Source: Mogibacterium timidum ATCC 33093 (lineage in GTDB: Bacteria; Bacillota; Clostridia; Peptostreptococcales; Anaerovoracaceae). Taken from it: 41,969 nucleotides of DNA. The number at the start of each line of letters is the position of its first letter. Within the stretch, counting starts at the first letter, position 1. A program made the position numbers and the translations under genes. Of this stretch, positions 22,555 through 30,363 are shown piece by piece. The DNA lies in NCBI RefSeq assembly GCF_000525775.1, contig NZ_JALU01000013.1, positions 1 through 41,969 of the forward strand, given 5' to 3'. The notes under the pieces are model-generated. The model searched no databases. It saw nothing but the letters and a program-made list of their open reading frames with translations, and was not told where the DNA came from.

Positions 22555-23196
22555 ATGGCTTACATCGGAGAGATTTTACCGTTAATGTTACAGGGCGCAA
22601 TTATTTCGCTCAAACTTTTCGTGCTGACTCTTGTGCTGTCGCTGCCGCTTGGGCTGCCTATATGCCTGGGCGAACAGAGCAGGATTGCACCTATCAGGTG
22701 GCTGTGCAAGACATATGTATTTATATTTAGAGGCACGCCTCTGATGCTGCAGCTGTTTTTTTTCTATTTCTTCTTCCCGATTCAGCTTGGAATCCGCATG
22801 GCTGCATTTCCAACTGCCATTCTCACGTTTTCCGTCAACTATGCGGCGTACTTCGCGGAGATATACAGGGGGGGATTTAACAGCATTGACAAGGGACAGT
22901 ATGAAGCGGCGTATTCGCTTGGCTTCACTCACAGCCGGACCCTGTCTAAAATCGTAATTCCGCAGATGTTCCGCATCGTAATTCCACCTATTTCGAACGA
23001 GGTTATCACTCTTATCAAGGACACGGCGCTCGCATCGACAATCGCGCTTGCTGAAATGATGAAGGTTGCTCAGGGGATGGTTAACCGCGATGGAACGCTG
23101 GTTCCGTACGTGCTGGCAGCCGGAATCTACCTGGTGTTTACGTTCGTGATGACTATAGCATTAGGTAGGGCAGAGGTTAAGTATTCTCAGTACTAG
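22555..23196 (+). CDS. Amino-acid ABC transporter permease (HisM/GlnP type)
   Basis: Membrane subunit of 213 residues with about five spans. The ATPase-contact (EAA) loop is clear: GQYEAAYSLGFTHSRTLSKI, preceded by NYAAYFAEIYRGGFNSI. AAAGGAG (22542-22548) is best placed for ATG 22555 rather than 22552. A terminator follows, so the operon ends here without an ATP-binding gene; the permease should borrow an ATPase made elsewhere. Confidence 0.93.
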   Translation: MAYIGEILPLMLQGAIISLKLFVLTLVLSLPLGLPICLGEQSRIAPIRWLCKTYVFIFRGTPLMLQLFFFYFFFPIQLGIRMAAFPTAILTFSVNYAAYFAEIYRGGFNSIDKGQYEAAYSLGFTHSRTLSKIVIPQMFRIVIPPISNEVITLIKDTALASTIALAEMMKVAQGMVNRDGTLVPYVLAAGIYLVFTFVMTIALGRAEVKYSQY

Positions 23197-23237
23197 ACTG
23201 GGAAAATGCAAATTGAGCTATAGTTAAAGGTATTTCG

Positions 23238-23299
23238 CGCGATGGCAGCCGGTGATGCCTGTTATGCGGTTTTGCATGCTGTTGTCATTCGCGTTTTTT
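23238..23299 (+). terminator. Terminator after the ABC permease
   Basis: A long imperfect stem starts with CGCGATGGCAGC (23238-23249), ends GCTGTTGTCATTCGCG (to 23293) and runs into six T. The inner loop contains TGCC/GGTT-type partial pairing. Confidence 0.75.
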
Positions 23300-23331
23300 A
23301 TGGACATGATAATAAAATTAAAAGTGATTAT

Positions 23332-23374
23332 TGTATGTAAATGCATACACTGAATACTGTAATTGTGGTACAAT
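23332..23374 (+). promoter_or_regulatory. Aminotransferase promoter with inverted repeat
   Basis: TGGTACAAT (TACAAT 23369-23374) is an extended -10 with a poor -35 (TACACT, 23346-23351). The inverted repeat TGTATG-N6-CATACA (23332-23349) covers that -35 position, so a bound factor could repress or replace it. Confidence 0.55.
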
Positions 23375-23425
23375 ATAAATAATTTCAAAAATAATTAGTT
23401 ATTTGTACAGAAAGGGAATGCAAGT

Positions 23426-24631
23426 ATGAAATTAAGCAGAAACTCAGAAGCGATGCAGTTTTCGCCTATTAGAAAGTTCAATCCTATTGCAACAGAAGTC
23501 GAGAACTCAGGGGTAAAGATATATCACCTCAACATCGGGCAGCCGGATGTCAAGACGCCTGAATGTTTTGCAGCGGCAGTCAATGCGTATGACGAAGATG
23601 TTCTTGCATACCAGCAGTCTCAGGGCGACATCAACTTTCTGGAGGCGGTTTGCGATTACTACCGGAGGGAGTATGGCATAGAATATAAGCCTACTGACAT
23701 CGTAGTTACGATGGGTGCATCCGAAGCTCTTACGATGACTTTTACCACAATACTGGATCCCGGTGACGAGGTGCTGATAGCTGAGCCGTTCTACAGCAAC
23801 TACTGCACATTTGTCCTCACTACAGGTGGCGTTGTAAGGCCTATACCTACTACATCGACAGAGGGATACCGTTACGCTAGCAAGGAGAGACTGGAGGCTG
23901 TGATTTCTGACAAAACCAAAGCTATTGTCTGTATCAATCCCGGCAACCCGACAGGTCTTGCACTGACACCGGAGGAGATGGAGACAGTTGCAGACTTTGC
24001 GATTGAGCACGATCTATGGCTCATTGCGGACGAGGCATACAGAGAGTATGTGTATGATGGTATGAAGCCACACAGCTTCGCTAACATTGATAGAATCAGT
24101 GATCGACTGATTGTCATCGATTCCGTATCCAAGAGATTCTCAGCTTGCGGTGCTAGAATAGGCTTTGCGGCATCTAAGAATGAAGACTATATCACCGGTA
24201 TCATCAAGCTGGCTCAATCCAGACTGTGCGTATCCACAATCGATCAGATCGGCTCGGCAGAACTCTTCAAGCTGCCTCATTCGTACTATGAGGAGATGAA
24301 CAAGGAGTACTGCGGCAGAAGAGATGCAGCATATGAGGAAATCATGCAGATTCCGGACGTTATCTGCCACAAGCCGGGCGGCGCTTTTTACATGATGATT
24401 GACCTCCCGATTGATGACGCCGAAGACTTCCTGATGTTCCTGCTCACAGAGTATCGGGATAACAACGAAACTGTGATGTTCGCACCTGCCGGCGGATTCT
24501 ACGCTACACCGGGTAAGGGAAAGAGCGAGATTAGAATCGCTTATGTGCTGGAGAAGGAATATATCAAAAGAGCTTGCGAGCTGATTCGCACAGGACTGGA
24601 GGCATATATGGCAAAGAACGTGCAGGAATAA
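23426..24631 (+). CDS. Class I/II PLP-dependent aminotransferase
   Basis: A fold-type I aminotransferase of 401 residues. PLP is held by K236 in SVSKRFSACGARIG and D202 in LIADEAYREY; NPGNPTGLAL carries the Asn contact, and the late SEIRIAYVLE holds the carboxylate arginine. The family covers aspartate, aromatic, alanine and methionine aminotransferases, so specificity is open. GAAAGGGA precedes ATG 23426. It stands alone between two terminators, just after the amino-acid ABC genes, in keeping with amino-acid catabolism. Confidence 0.92.
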   Translation: MKLSRNSEAMQFSPIRKFNPIATEVENSGVKIYHLNIGQPDVKTPECFAAAVNAYDEDVLAYQQSQGDINFLEAVCDYYRREYGIEYKPTDIVVTMGASEALTMTFTTILDPGDEVLIAEPFYSNYCTFVLTTGGVVRPIPTTSTEGYRYASKERLEAVISDKTKAIVCINPGNPTGLALTPEEMETVADFAIEHDLWLIADEAYREYVYDGMKPHSFANIDRISDRLIVIDSVSKRFSACGARIGFAASKNEDYITGIIKLAQSRLCVSTIDQIGSAELFKLPHSYYEEMNKEYCGRRDAAYEEIMQIPDVICHKPGGAFYMMIDLPIDDAEDFLMFLLTEYRDNNETVMFAPAGGFYATPGKGKSEIRIAYVLEKEYIKRACELIRTGLEAYMAKNVQE

Positions 24632-24677
24632 GCGTGTAAATTTGCTGCCCGGAATCCATTTTTAATAAAATCCATCT

Positions 24678-24709
24678 AAAAGCCGCGTCCCACGAAGGAC
24701 GCGGCTTTT
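24678..24709. terminator. Strong two-way terminator
   Basis: AAAAGCCGCGTCC (24678-24690) and GGACGCGGCTTTT (24697-24709) form a perfect 13-bp stem with a 6-nt loop. A-runs and T-runs on both sides allow action in either direction. Confidence 0.93.
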
Positions 24710-24739
24710 ACTCTCTCTCCTTAAAAGTGTGCATTTAAT

Positions 24740-24767
24740 TTGAAACTTGGCGTGAACGTCATAAAAT
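24740..24767 (+). promoter_or_regulatory. Promoter of the thioesterase-led gene run
   Basis: TTGAAA (24740-24745) and TAAAAT (24762-24767), 16 bp apart, about 33 nt before the ATG. Confidence 0.5.
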
Positions 24768-24799
24768 AGAAGCATATAATTAAACACTGGAGGGTAGAT

Positions 24800-25183
24800 A
24801 TGAACATTGGAATTAAAGGATGCAGGGAACTTGTTGTAACTGAGAAGCTGACTGCCGGGAGCGTGGGGAGTGGAGAGCTTGATGTCTATGCAACTCCCTC
24901 TATGATCGCCCTTATGGAGGGGACTGCTTCGGAGTCGGTCAAATCCGGGCTTGAAGCTGGACAGGGCACAGTTGGAACCGGCATCTCCATCCGGCATCTC
25001 GCAGCCACACCGGTCGGCATGAAGGTAAGGTGTGAGACTGAGCTTGTGGAAGTAGATGGGCGCAGGCTGATATTTCGCATCGCAGCTTACGATGAGAAGG
25101 AGAAAATCGGTGAGGGAACTCACGAGAGGTTTATCATCTACAATGAGAGATTTCAGGATAAGGCGAACTCCAAGCTCGGATAG
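24800..25183 (+). CDS. FlK-like hot-dog thioesterase
   Basis: A 127-residue hot-dog protein resembling fluoroacetyl-CoA thioesterase FlK. The expected catalytic trio can be placed in VYATPSMIALMEGTASESV (Thr and Glu) and ISIRHLAATPVGM (His), followed by EGTHERFII. FlK itself hydrolyses fluoroacetyl-CoA; most relatives have unknown acyl-CoA substrates and may act in housekeeping. GGAGGG precedes ATG 24800. No other acyl-CoA gene lies near. It is followed by the cation transporter gene after 74 bp, in which CAAATCT/AGATTTG could pair. Confidence 0.85.
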   Translation: MNIGIKGCRELVVTEKLTAGSVGSGELDVYATPSMIALMEGTASESVKSGLEAGQGTVGTGISIRHLAATPVGMKVRCETELVEVDGRRLIFRIAAYDEKEKIGEGTHERFIIYNERFQDKANSKLG

Positions 25184-25257
25184 CAGCCGGAGGGCGAAAT
25201 AGCAAATCTTAAACCCGGATCAGATTTGTGCAATGGAGCTTGTATCAAGGGGGAACT

Positions 25258-26376
25258 ATGGATAAGCAGATGAATCGCGATTATGTGATTATCAGGACGA
25301 GCGTAATCGGCATCATTGCAAATGTGCTGCTTGCCGCTTTTAAGGCCGTCATAGGGACGGCAACGCACTCTATCGCCATTGTTATGGACGCGGTCAACAA
25401 TCTGAGTGACGCTCTGTCTTCTATTATTACGATTGTGGGAACCAAGCTGGCCGGCAAGGCGCCGGACAAAGATCATCCGCTGGGACACGGAAGGTATGAG
25501 GATCTCACGGCTATGGTTATAGCTGTGATCGTTCTGTACGCCGGCGTTACTGCGCTGCAGGAGTCGGTCAAGAAGATTCTCAATCCTGAGACACCTTCAT
25601 ACACGAATGTTTCGCTTTTGATCATCGCTGCGGCAGTTCTCGTGAAGCTGCTGCTCGGCAGATATGTAAAGTCGGTCGGGGTAAAGGTCAATTCGGATTC
25701 GCTCGTGGCCTCGGGTAGCGATGCGCTTTTTGATTCGATCATATCCATCTCGACTCTTGTCGCTGCAGGACTGTATATCGGATTTGACATCAGCCTGGAG
25801 TCCTATCTGGGCGCAATCATTTCAGTTGTAATAATCAAGGCAGGTATCGATATGCTGCGCGAGACTATCAGCAAGATCCTCGGTGAGCGTGCAGACAGCA
25901 AGCTGTCTACTGAGATAAAGGCTGCAATAGCGGAGATCGATGGCATAAACGGTGCATACGATTTGCTCCTTCACAACTACGGACCCAACACGATAATCGG
26001 AGAGATTCATATCGAGGTACCGGATACTTATACAGCGGCGAAAATTGATGAGCTCACCAGGCAGATACAGGAGAAAGTCTACACCAAATATGGTGTGGCA
26101 ATTGCTACCGTCGGAGTATATTCGATGAATACCACTGATGACAAAGCCTTGCAGATCAAGAGCGACATTACCAGATTCGTTATGTCGGAAGAATACGTGC
26201 TGCAGATGCATGGATTTTACATAAACGAGGAGAAGGCTCTGATGGTATTTGACATAGTTGTGGACTTTATGGCTCCGGATAGATATGCAGTCCGCGATCA
26301 GATATTGAAGAAAATTGCGGAGAAATATCCGGAATATCAGGTGCAAATTACGCTTGATCTTGATGTCAGCGATTAG
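25258..26376 (+). CDS. Cation diffusion facilitator family transporter
   Basis: A proton-coupled efflux carrier for divalent metal ions, 372 residues. Six membrane spans (about 15-210) include metal-site motifs VMDAVNNLSDALSSI in TM2, HPLGHGRYEDLTAM in the loop after it and SDALFDSIISI in TM5. The cytoplasmic ferredoxin-like domain follows (about 215-290) with HNYGPNTIIGEIHIEVPD. A further 80-residue tail resembles a second such domain. AGGGGG precedes ATG 25258, and the longer frame from 25228 lacks a binding site. The ion (Zn, Mn, Fe or Co) is not readable. Confidence 0.92.
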   Translation: MDKQMNRDYVIIRTSVIGIIANVLLAAFKAVIGTATHSIAIVMDAVNNLSDALSSIITIVGTKLAGKAPDKDHPLGHGRYEDLTAMVIAVIVLYAGVTALQESVKKILNPETPSYTNVSLLIIAAAVLVKLLLGRYVKSVGVKVNSDSLVASGSDALFDSIISISTLVAAGLYIGFDISLESYLGAIISVVIIKAGIDMLRETISKILGERADSKLSTEIKAAIAEIDGINGAYDLLLHNYGPNTIIGEIHIEVPDTYTAAKIDELTRQIQEKVYTKYGVAIATVGVYSMNTTDDKALQIKSDITRFVMSEEYVLQMHGFYINEEKALMVFDIVVDFMAPDRYAVRDQILKKIAEKYPEYQVQITLDLDVSD

Positions 26377-26408
26377 TTCAGATTCAGATAGGAAAGAAGG
26401 GATTAAAA

Positions 26409-27671
26409 GTGAAGATTATTGCGATTCTTGTCTTTGTACTTGTTATCGGACTGATAATCAGTGAGAAGGTCCATAGAGCAGCTGCAGCACTTGCGGGTGC
26501 TGTTGTGCTGATTTTGACCGGAGTTATGTCCGGTCAAAAGGCGTTGTCATACATTGATTTCAACACAATAGGCGTGCTGGTCGGTATGATGATACTGGTT
26601 GCTGTCATCAGACAGTCAGGGCTATTCGAATACGTCGCTATCAAGGCGGCTAAGGCTGTTCATGGTGATCCCTGGAAGATTATGATTGCTTTTATACTTA
26701 TAACAGCAGCGCTTTCGGGAATTCTCGATAACGTAACGACGGTACTGCTCGTCGGACCGATGACGATAGCTATCGCCAGGATGCTGGAGATTAATCCGGT
26801 ACCTTTCCTTATGACTCAGATTCTGGCTTCTAACGTAGGCGGTACTGCGACTCTCATCGGTGACCCGCCTAACATAATGATCGGAAGCGCTGCGAACCTA
26901 TCGTTTATGGATTTCATTGCAAATACAGGTGCAGCTGTCGTGCTCATACTTGTATTCATGATTATCATGATGAAATTCGTGTACAAGAAGGAGATAGAGG
27001 TGTCAGGGCTGGATACGTCCAAGATTATGAGCCTGGATCCTGACAAGTCAATCACCGACAAGCCGCTTCTAATAAAAGGTGTAGTAGTAATTGGTCTCGT
27101 AATAGTCGGATTTATACTGCATGACAAGCTTGGTCTGGAGTCGTCTGTAATCGCGCTGACTGCTGCGGCAATCATGCTGATTATCGGCAAGCAGAGTGTT
27201 GATAATGCCATTCAGGATGTTGAGTGGACCACGATTATATTCTTTATGTCGTTGTTTGTAGTCGTCGGAGGATTGACGGAAACCGGAGTTATCAAACAGA
27301 TGGCGGCCGTGGTAATCGATAAGACCGCCGGGCATCCGGTGATTATGATGCTCATACTGCTCTGGGCTTCGGCGATTCTGTCATCATTCCTGGATAACAT
27401 TCCATTTGTAGCGACTTTGATTCCGCTGGTTCTGGCTCTGAAGGCCGGTGGCATGGACGTAGAACCGTTGTGGTGGTCGATTTCACTTGGCGCTTGCCTC
27501 GGTGGAAACGGAACTATGATCGGTGCATCTGCCAACGTAGTTTTGTCGGATATAAGTACTAAGCACGGATATCCAATCACATTTAAGAGCTATCTGCGTA
27601 TCGGCATGCCTTTTATGCTGGGATCGGTAGCGATTTCAATGATATTCCTGTTGGTTAAATACGCAATGTAA
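26409..27671 (+). CDS. ArsB/NhaD-type ion transporter permease
   Basis: A 420-residue carrier of the ion-transporter superfamily with about 11 spans. Its two inverted halves carry ILDNVTTVLLVGPMTIA with GGTATLIGDPPNIMIGSAA, and SSFLDNIPFVATLIPL with GACLGGNGTMIGASANVV. The family includes ArsB arsenite pumps, NhaD Na+/H+ antiporters, P protein and citrate carriers; there is no arsenic gene cluster here, so an ion or carboxylate role is open. It starts with GTG 26409 behind GAAGGGA. It lies 32 bp after the metal exporter gene and 18 bp before the next gene, so the three look like one operon. Confidence 0.88.
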   Translation: MKIIAILVFVLVIGLIISEKVHRAAAALAGAVVLILTGVMSGQKALSYIDFNTIGVLVGMMILVAVIRQSGLFEYVAIKAAKAVHGDPWKIMIAFILITAALSGILDNVTTVLLVGPMTIAIARMLEINPVPFLMTQILASNVGGTATLIGDPPNIMIGSAANLSFMDFIANTGAAVVLILVFMIIMMKFVYKKEIEVSGLDTSKIMSLDPDKSITDKPLLIKGVVVIGLVIVGFILHDKLGLESSVIALTAAAIMLIIGKQSVDNAIQDVEWTTIIFFMSLFVVVGGLTETGVIKQMAAVVIDKTAGHPVIMMLILLWASAILSSFLDNIPFVATLIPLVLALKAGGMDVEPLWWSISLGACLGGNGTMIGASANVVLSDISTKHGYPITFKSYLRIGMPFMLGSVAISMIFLLVKYAM

Positions 27672-27689
27672 TAGATTGGAGGGTGCAAT

Positions 27690-28199
27690 ATGAGCAATGC
27701 ATTTACGACCGATAAAGTGTCCAGTGATGTGATAAATATGATGATAAAGCAGCTGGGGGCTATTACAGTCAAGAACAAGCCCGCTCACATCAATATCTAT
27801 GAATTTGAGGTTGGCGAGGATCTTACGCTTAAATATATGCTGGATATCAGAAGGGACCATGCCATGTATCTGCGCCGTGTAACCCCATATCCTATGCTGC
27901 TCGGCAAGTTTTACGGTGAGACGGACGTGGTGGAATTCATCAAGCGCGATCTCGCTAAATTCAGAAATGCTCACAAGACTGATAAGCTCAACCAGTTCCT
28001 GGAGCTGGTGGATAACTTGACGCAGTTCAATAGGGAGATAGAGCAGCTGTTCCTCAACAGGAAGGTTCCAACGGCCGCATTTGAAGAGTTTTCGGATGAG
28101 ATGAATCATATCAGGGCAACTATAGAGCAGGTTGCCCGCGAATGCCCAATGCTGTATGATGAGGAGACTCAGCTGAATATCGGACATGACGAGTTGTAG
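27690..28199 (+). CDS. Protein of unknown function, helical
   Basis: A 169-residue soluble protein I do not recognise. The first part mixes strands and helices (residues 10-75, with NIYEFEVGEDLTLKYMLDIR and YPMLLGKFYGETDV). The second part is strongly helical and coiled-coil-like (about 78-150; LNQFLELVDNLTQFNREIEQ). No signal peptide, membrane span or cysteine-based metal motif is present. GGAGGG precedes ATG 27690. It lies between the ion permease gene (18 bp) and uvrB (70 bp), so it may be co-expressed with either. Confidence 0.75.
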   Translation: MSNAFTTDKVSSDVINMMIKQLGAITVKNKPAHINIYEFEVGEDLTLKYMLDIRRDHAMYLRRVTPYPMLLGKFYGETDVVEFIKRDLAKFRNAHKTDKLNQFLELVDNLTQFNREIEQLFLNRKVPTAAFEEFSDEMNHIRATIEQVARECPMLYDEETQLNIGHDEL

Positions 28200-28269
28200 A
28201 GAGCTACAGGTGCGATGCTGTAAGGCGTGACTGCAAGATAACTTTGAAAATCAGAAAGTCGAGGGGAAT

Positions 28270-30243
28270 ATGCCTGAATTCAAGGTTCATTCAGAATTTG
28301 AGATGACAGGAGATCAGCCGCAGGCGGTAGAGAAAATAGCAAAGAGCATAGAGTCTGGAAATAGATTCCAGACTCTTCTTGGCGTTACCGGATCCGGTAA
28401 GACGTATACGATGGCCAAGATAATCGAGAAGGTGCAGAAGCCGACGCTTATTATCTCGCATAACAAGACGTTGGCGGCGCAGCTTCATGGCGAGATGAAG
28501 GAATTTTTCCCGGATAACGCTGTCGAGTACTTCGTGTCGTACTACGACTTCTACCAGCCTGAGGCCTATGTCGCTTCAACCGACACATACATAGAGAAAG
28601 ATGCTGATATCAACGATGAGATTGATAAGCTCAGACATTCAGCCACTGCGGCAGTGCTTGAGCGCAAGGATGTAATCATTGTTGCCAGTGTGTCATGCAT
28701 CTATGGTTTGGGTAGTCCTAATTCATATAGGAATCAACTGTTGTCGCTGAGACCGGGTATGGAGATGGACAGAGCCGAGATGATGCGCAAGCTCATAGAC
28801 ATGCAGTATGAGCGAAATGACATAGACTTTCATCGAGGTGCTTTCCGAGTTCGCGGGGACATCATTGACATCTATCCTGCGGGCGGAGAAGAGGCTGTAC
28901 GCGTTGAAATGTTTGGTGATGAGATAGAAGAGATCAAGGAGATGAATGCTCTCACAGGTGAAATCACCGGGGTAAGGAGCCATATTTCCATCTTCCCTGC
29001 TTCTCACTATGTGACCAGCAAGGAGGATATGGAGCTGGCTGTCGGGACTATCAGAGAGGAGCTCGACGAGCGTGTCAAATGGTTCAAGGATAACGGTAAG
29101 TTGCTCGAGGCAGAACGAATCGAGCAGAGGACTAACTACGACATGGAGATGATGATGGAGGTTGGAACCTGCAAGGGTGTCGAGAACTACTCAAGGCACC
29201 TGAACTTCCTCAAGCCGGGCGAACGCCCTTACGTGCTGCTCGACTATTTTCCGGACGACTTTCTAACCATCATAGACGAGTCGCACGCGATGCTGCCACA
29301 ACTCAGGGCTATGTACAATGGCGATAGAGCCAGGAAGAGTTCGCTGGTCGAATTCGGTTTCAGGCTCCCGTCGGCGTTGGACAACCGGCCTCTCAAATTC
29401 GAGGAGTTTGAGCAGGTCACTAATGATTTGCTGTTTGTAAGCGCTACCCCCGGCAAATACGAGCTGGAGAACTCGCACGGCGTCACTGCTGAGCAGGTCA
29501 TCAGACCAACAGGACTGCTGGATCCGGTTATAGAGGTTAGACCTATTGGTGGACAGATTGACGATATCATCGGTGAGATATACAAGACTGTGGACAAGGG
29601 CGAGAGAGTGCTGATCACGACTCTGACTAAGCGTATGGCAGAGGATTTGACGGGATTTCTTAGAAACGAGGGAATCAAGGTCAGATATCTGCACTCCGAG
29701 ATTGACAACTTCGAGAGATTGGAGATTATCAGGGATCTCAGACTCGGCAAATTCGATGTGCTCGTCGGTATCAATTTGTTGCGAGAGGGGTTGGATCTTC
29801 CGGAGGTATCGATGGTTGCTATTCTCGATGCTGACAAGGAGGGCTTTCTGCGCACGGAAACTTCGCTGGTGCAAACTGTGGGGCGAGCTGCCAGAAATGA
29901 GCACGGCCGCGTCATAATGTACGCGGATCACATCAGCAAGGCGATGAAATACACCATCGACGAGACTGTCAGAAGGCGTAAGCTGCAGGAGGCCTACAAT
30001 AGTAAGCACGGCATCACGCCGAAGACTATTATCAAGCCCGTCAGAGATGTTATAGAGGCAACCAAGGCGTATACGGGAGACACCGATCTCAAGAACCCTA
30101 AGGAGATGACTACCAAGGAGCTGCAGCGCACTATCAAGAATCTCGAAAAGGAGATGAAGCAGGCAGCCAAGGATCTCCGGTTTGAGCGCGCAGCCGAGCT
30201 CAGGGATCTGCTGTTCGAGCTGCGCAGCAGCAAACGCGTCTAA
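28270..30243 (+). CDS. uvrB: Excinuclease ABC subunit B
   Basis: Damage-verification helicase of nucleotide excision repair, 657 residues. Walker A is [13 protein letters not shown] (about residue 38). The beta-hairpin that inserts at the lesion lies in [24 protein letters not shown]-box IIDESH, helicase motif [34 protein letters not shown] and QTVGRAARN follow. A C-terminal UVR motif ([20 protein letters not shown]) contacts UvrC. GAGGGGA precedes ATG 28270. uvrA follows after 120 bp containing two direct repeats. Confidence 0.97.
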   Translation: MPEFKVHSEFEMTGDQPQAVEKIAKSIESGNRFQTLLGVTGSGKTYTMAKIIEKVQKPTLIISHNKTLAAQLHGEMKEFFPDNAVEYFVSYYDFYQPEAYVASTDTYIEKDADINDEIDKLRHSATAAVLERKDVIIVASVSCIYGLGSPNSYRNQLLSLRPGMEMDRAEMMRKLIDMQYERNDIDFHRGAFRVRGDIIDIYPAGGEEAVRVEMFGDEIEEIKEMNALTGEITGVRSHISIFPASHYVTSKEDMELAVGTIREELDERVKWFKDNGKLLEAERIEQRTNYDMEMMMEVGTCKGVENYSRHLNFLKPGERPYVLLDYFPDDFLTIIDESHAMLPQLRAMYNGDRARKSSLVEFGFRLPSALDNRPLKFEEFEQVTNDLLFVSATPGKYELENSHGVTAEQVIRPTGLLDPVIEVRPIGGQIDDIIGEIYKTVDKGERVLITTLTKRMAEDLTGFLRNEGIKVRYLHSEIDNFERLEIIRDLRLGKFDVLVGINLLREGLDLPEVSMVAILDADKEGFLRTETSLVQTVGRAARNEHGRVIMYADHISKAMKYTIDETVRRRKLQEAYNSKHGITPKTIIKPVRDVIEATKAYTGDTDLKNPKEMTTKELQRTIKNLEKEMKQAAKDLRFERAAELRDLLFELRSSKRV

Positions 30244-30331
30244 AACGTATGACATACGCGTTCACAGGTGGCTGGCTGTATAGAGTTGGTGACACATTAT
30301 GCTGCCTAAAACGTATGATACACGCGTTCAC
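30240..30331 (+). repeat. Pair of 26-bp direct repeats between uvrB and uvrA
   Basis: Copies at 30240-30265 and 30306-30331 match at 24 of 26 bases and lie 66 bp apart. Each contains CTAAAACGTATGA and CGCGTTCAC. In the first, CGTATG-A-CATACG is a perfect palindrome. The first copy also pairs through ACGCGTT (30256-30262) with AACGCGT (30233-30239) at the end of uvrB. They sit just before the uvrA start, where an SOS-type operator could be. They do not match the Bacillus LexA box closely. Confidence 0.7.
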
Positions 30332-30363
30332 GGATATCGGTGGACGTTATGAAAGGAATAACT

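Noticed and set aside
30240-30331. The uvr repeats as an insertion-sequence scar or attachment site
   Set aside because: No transposase or integrase remnant between or beside them and no disrupted gene.
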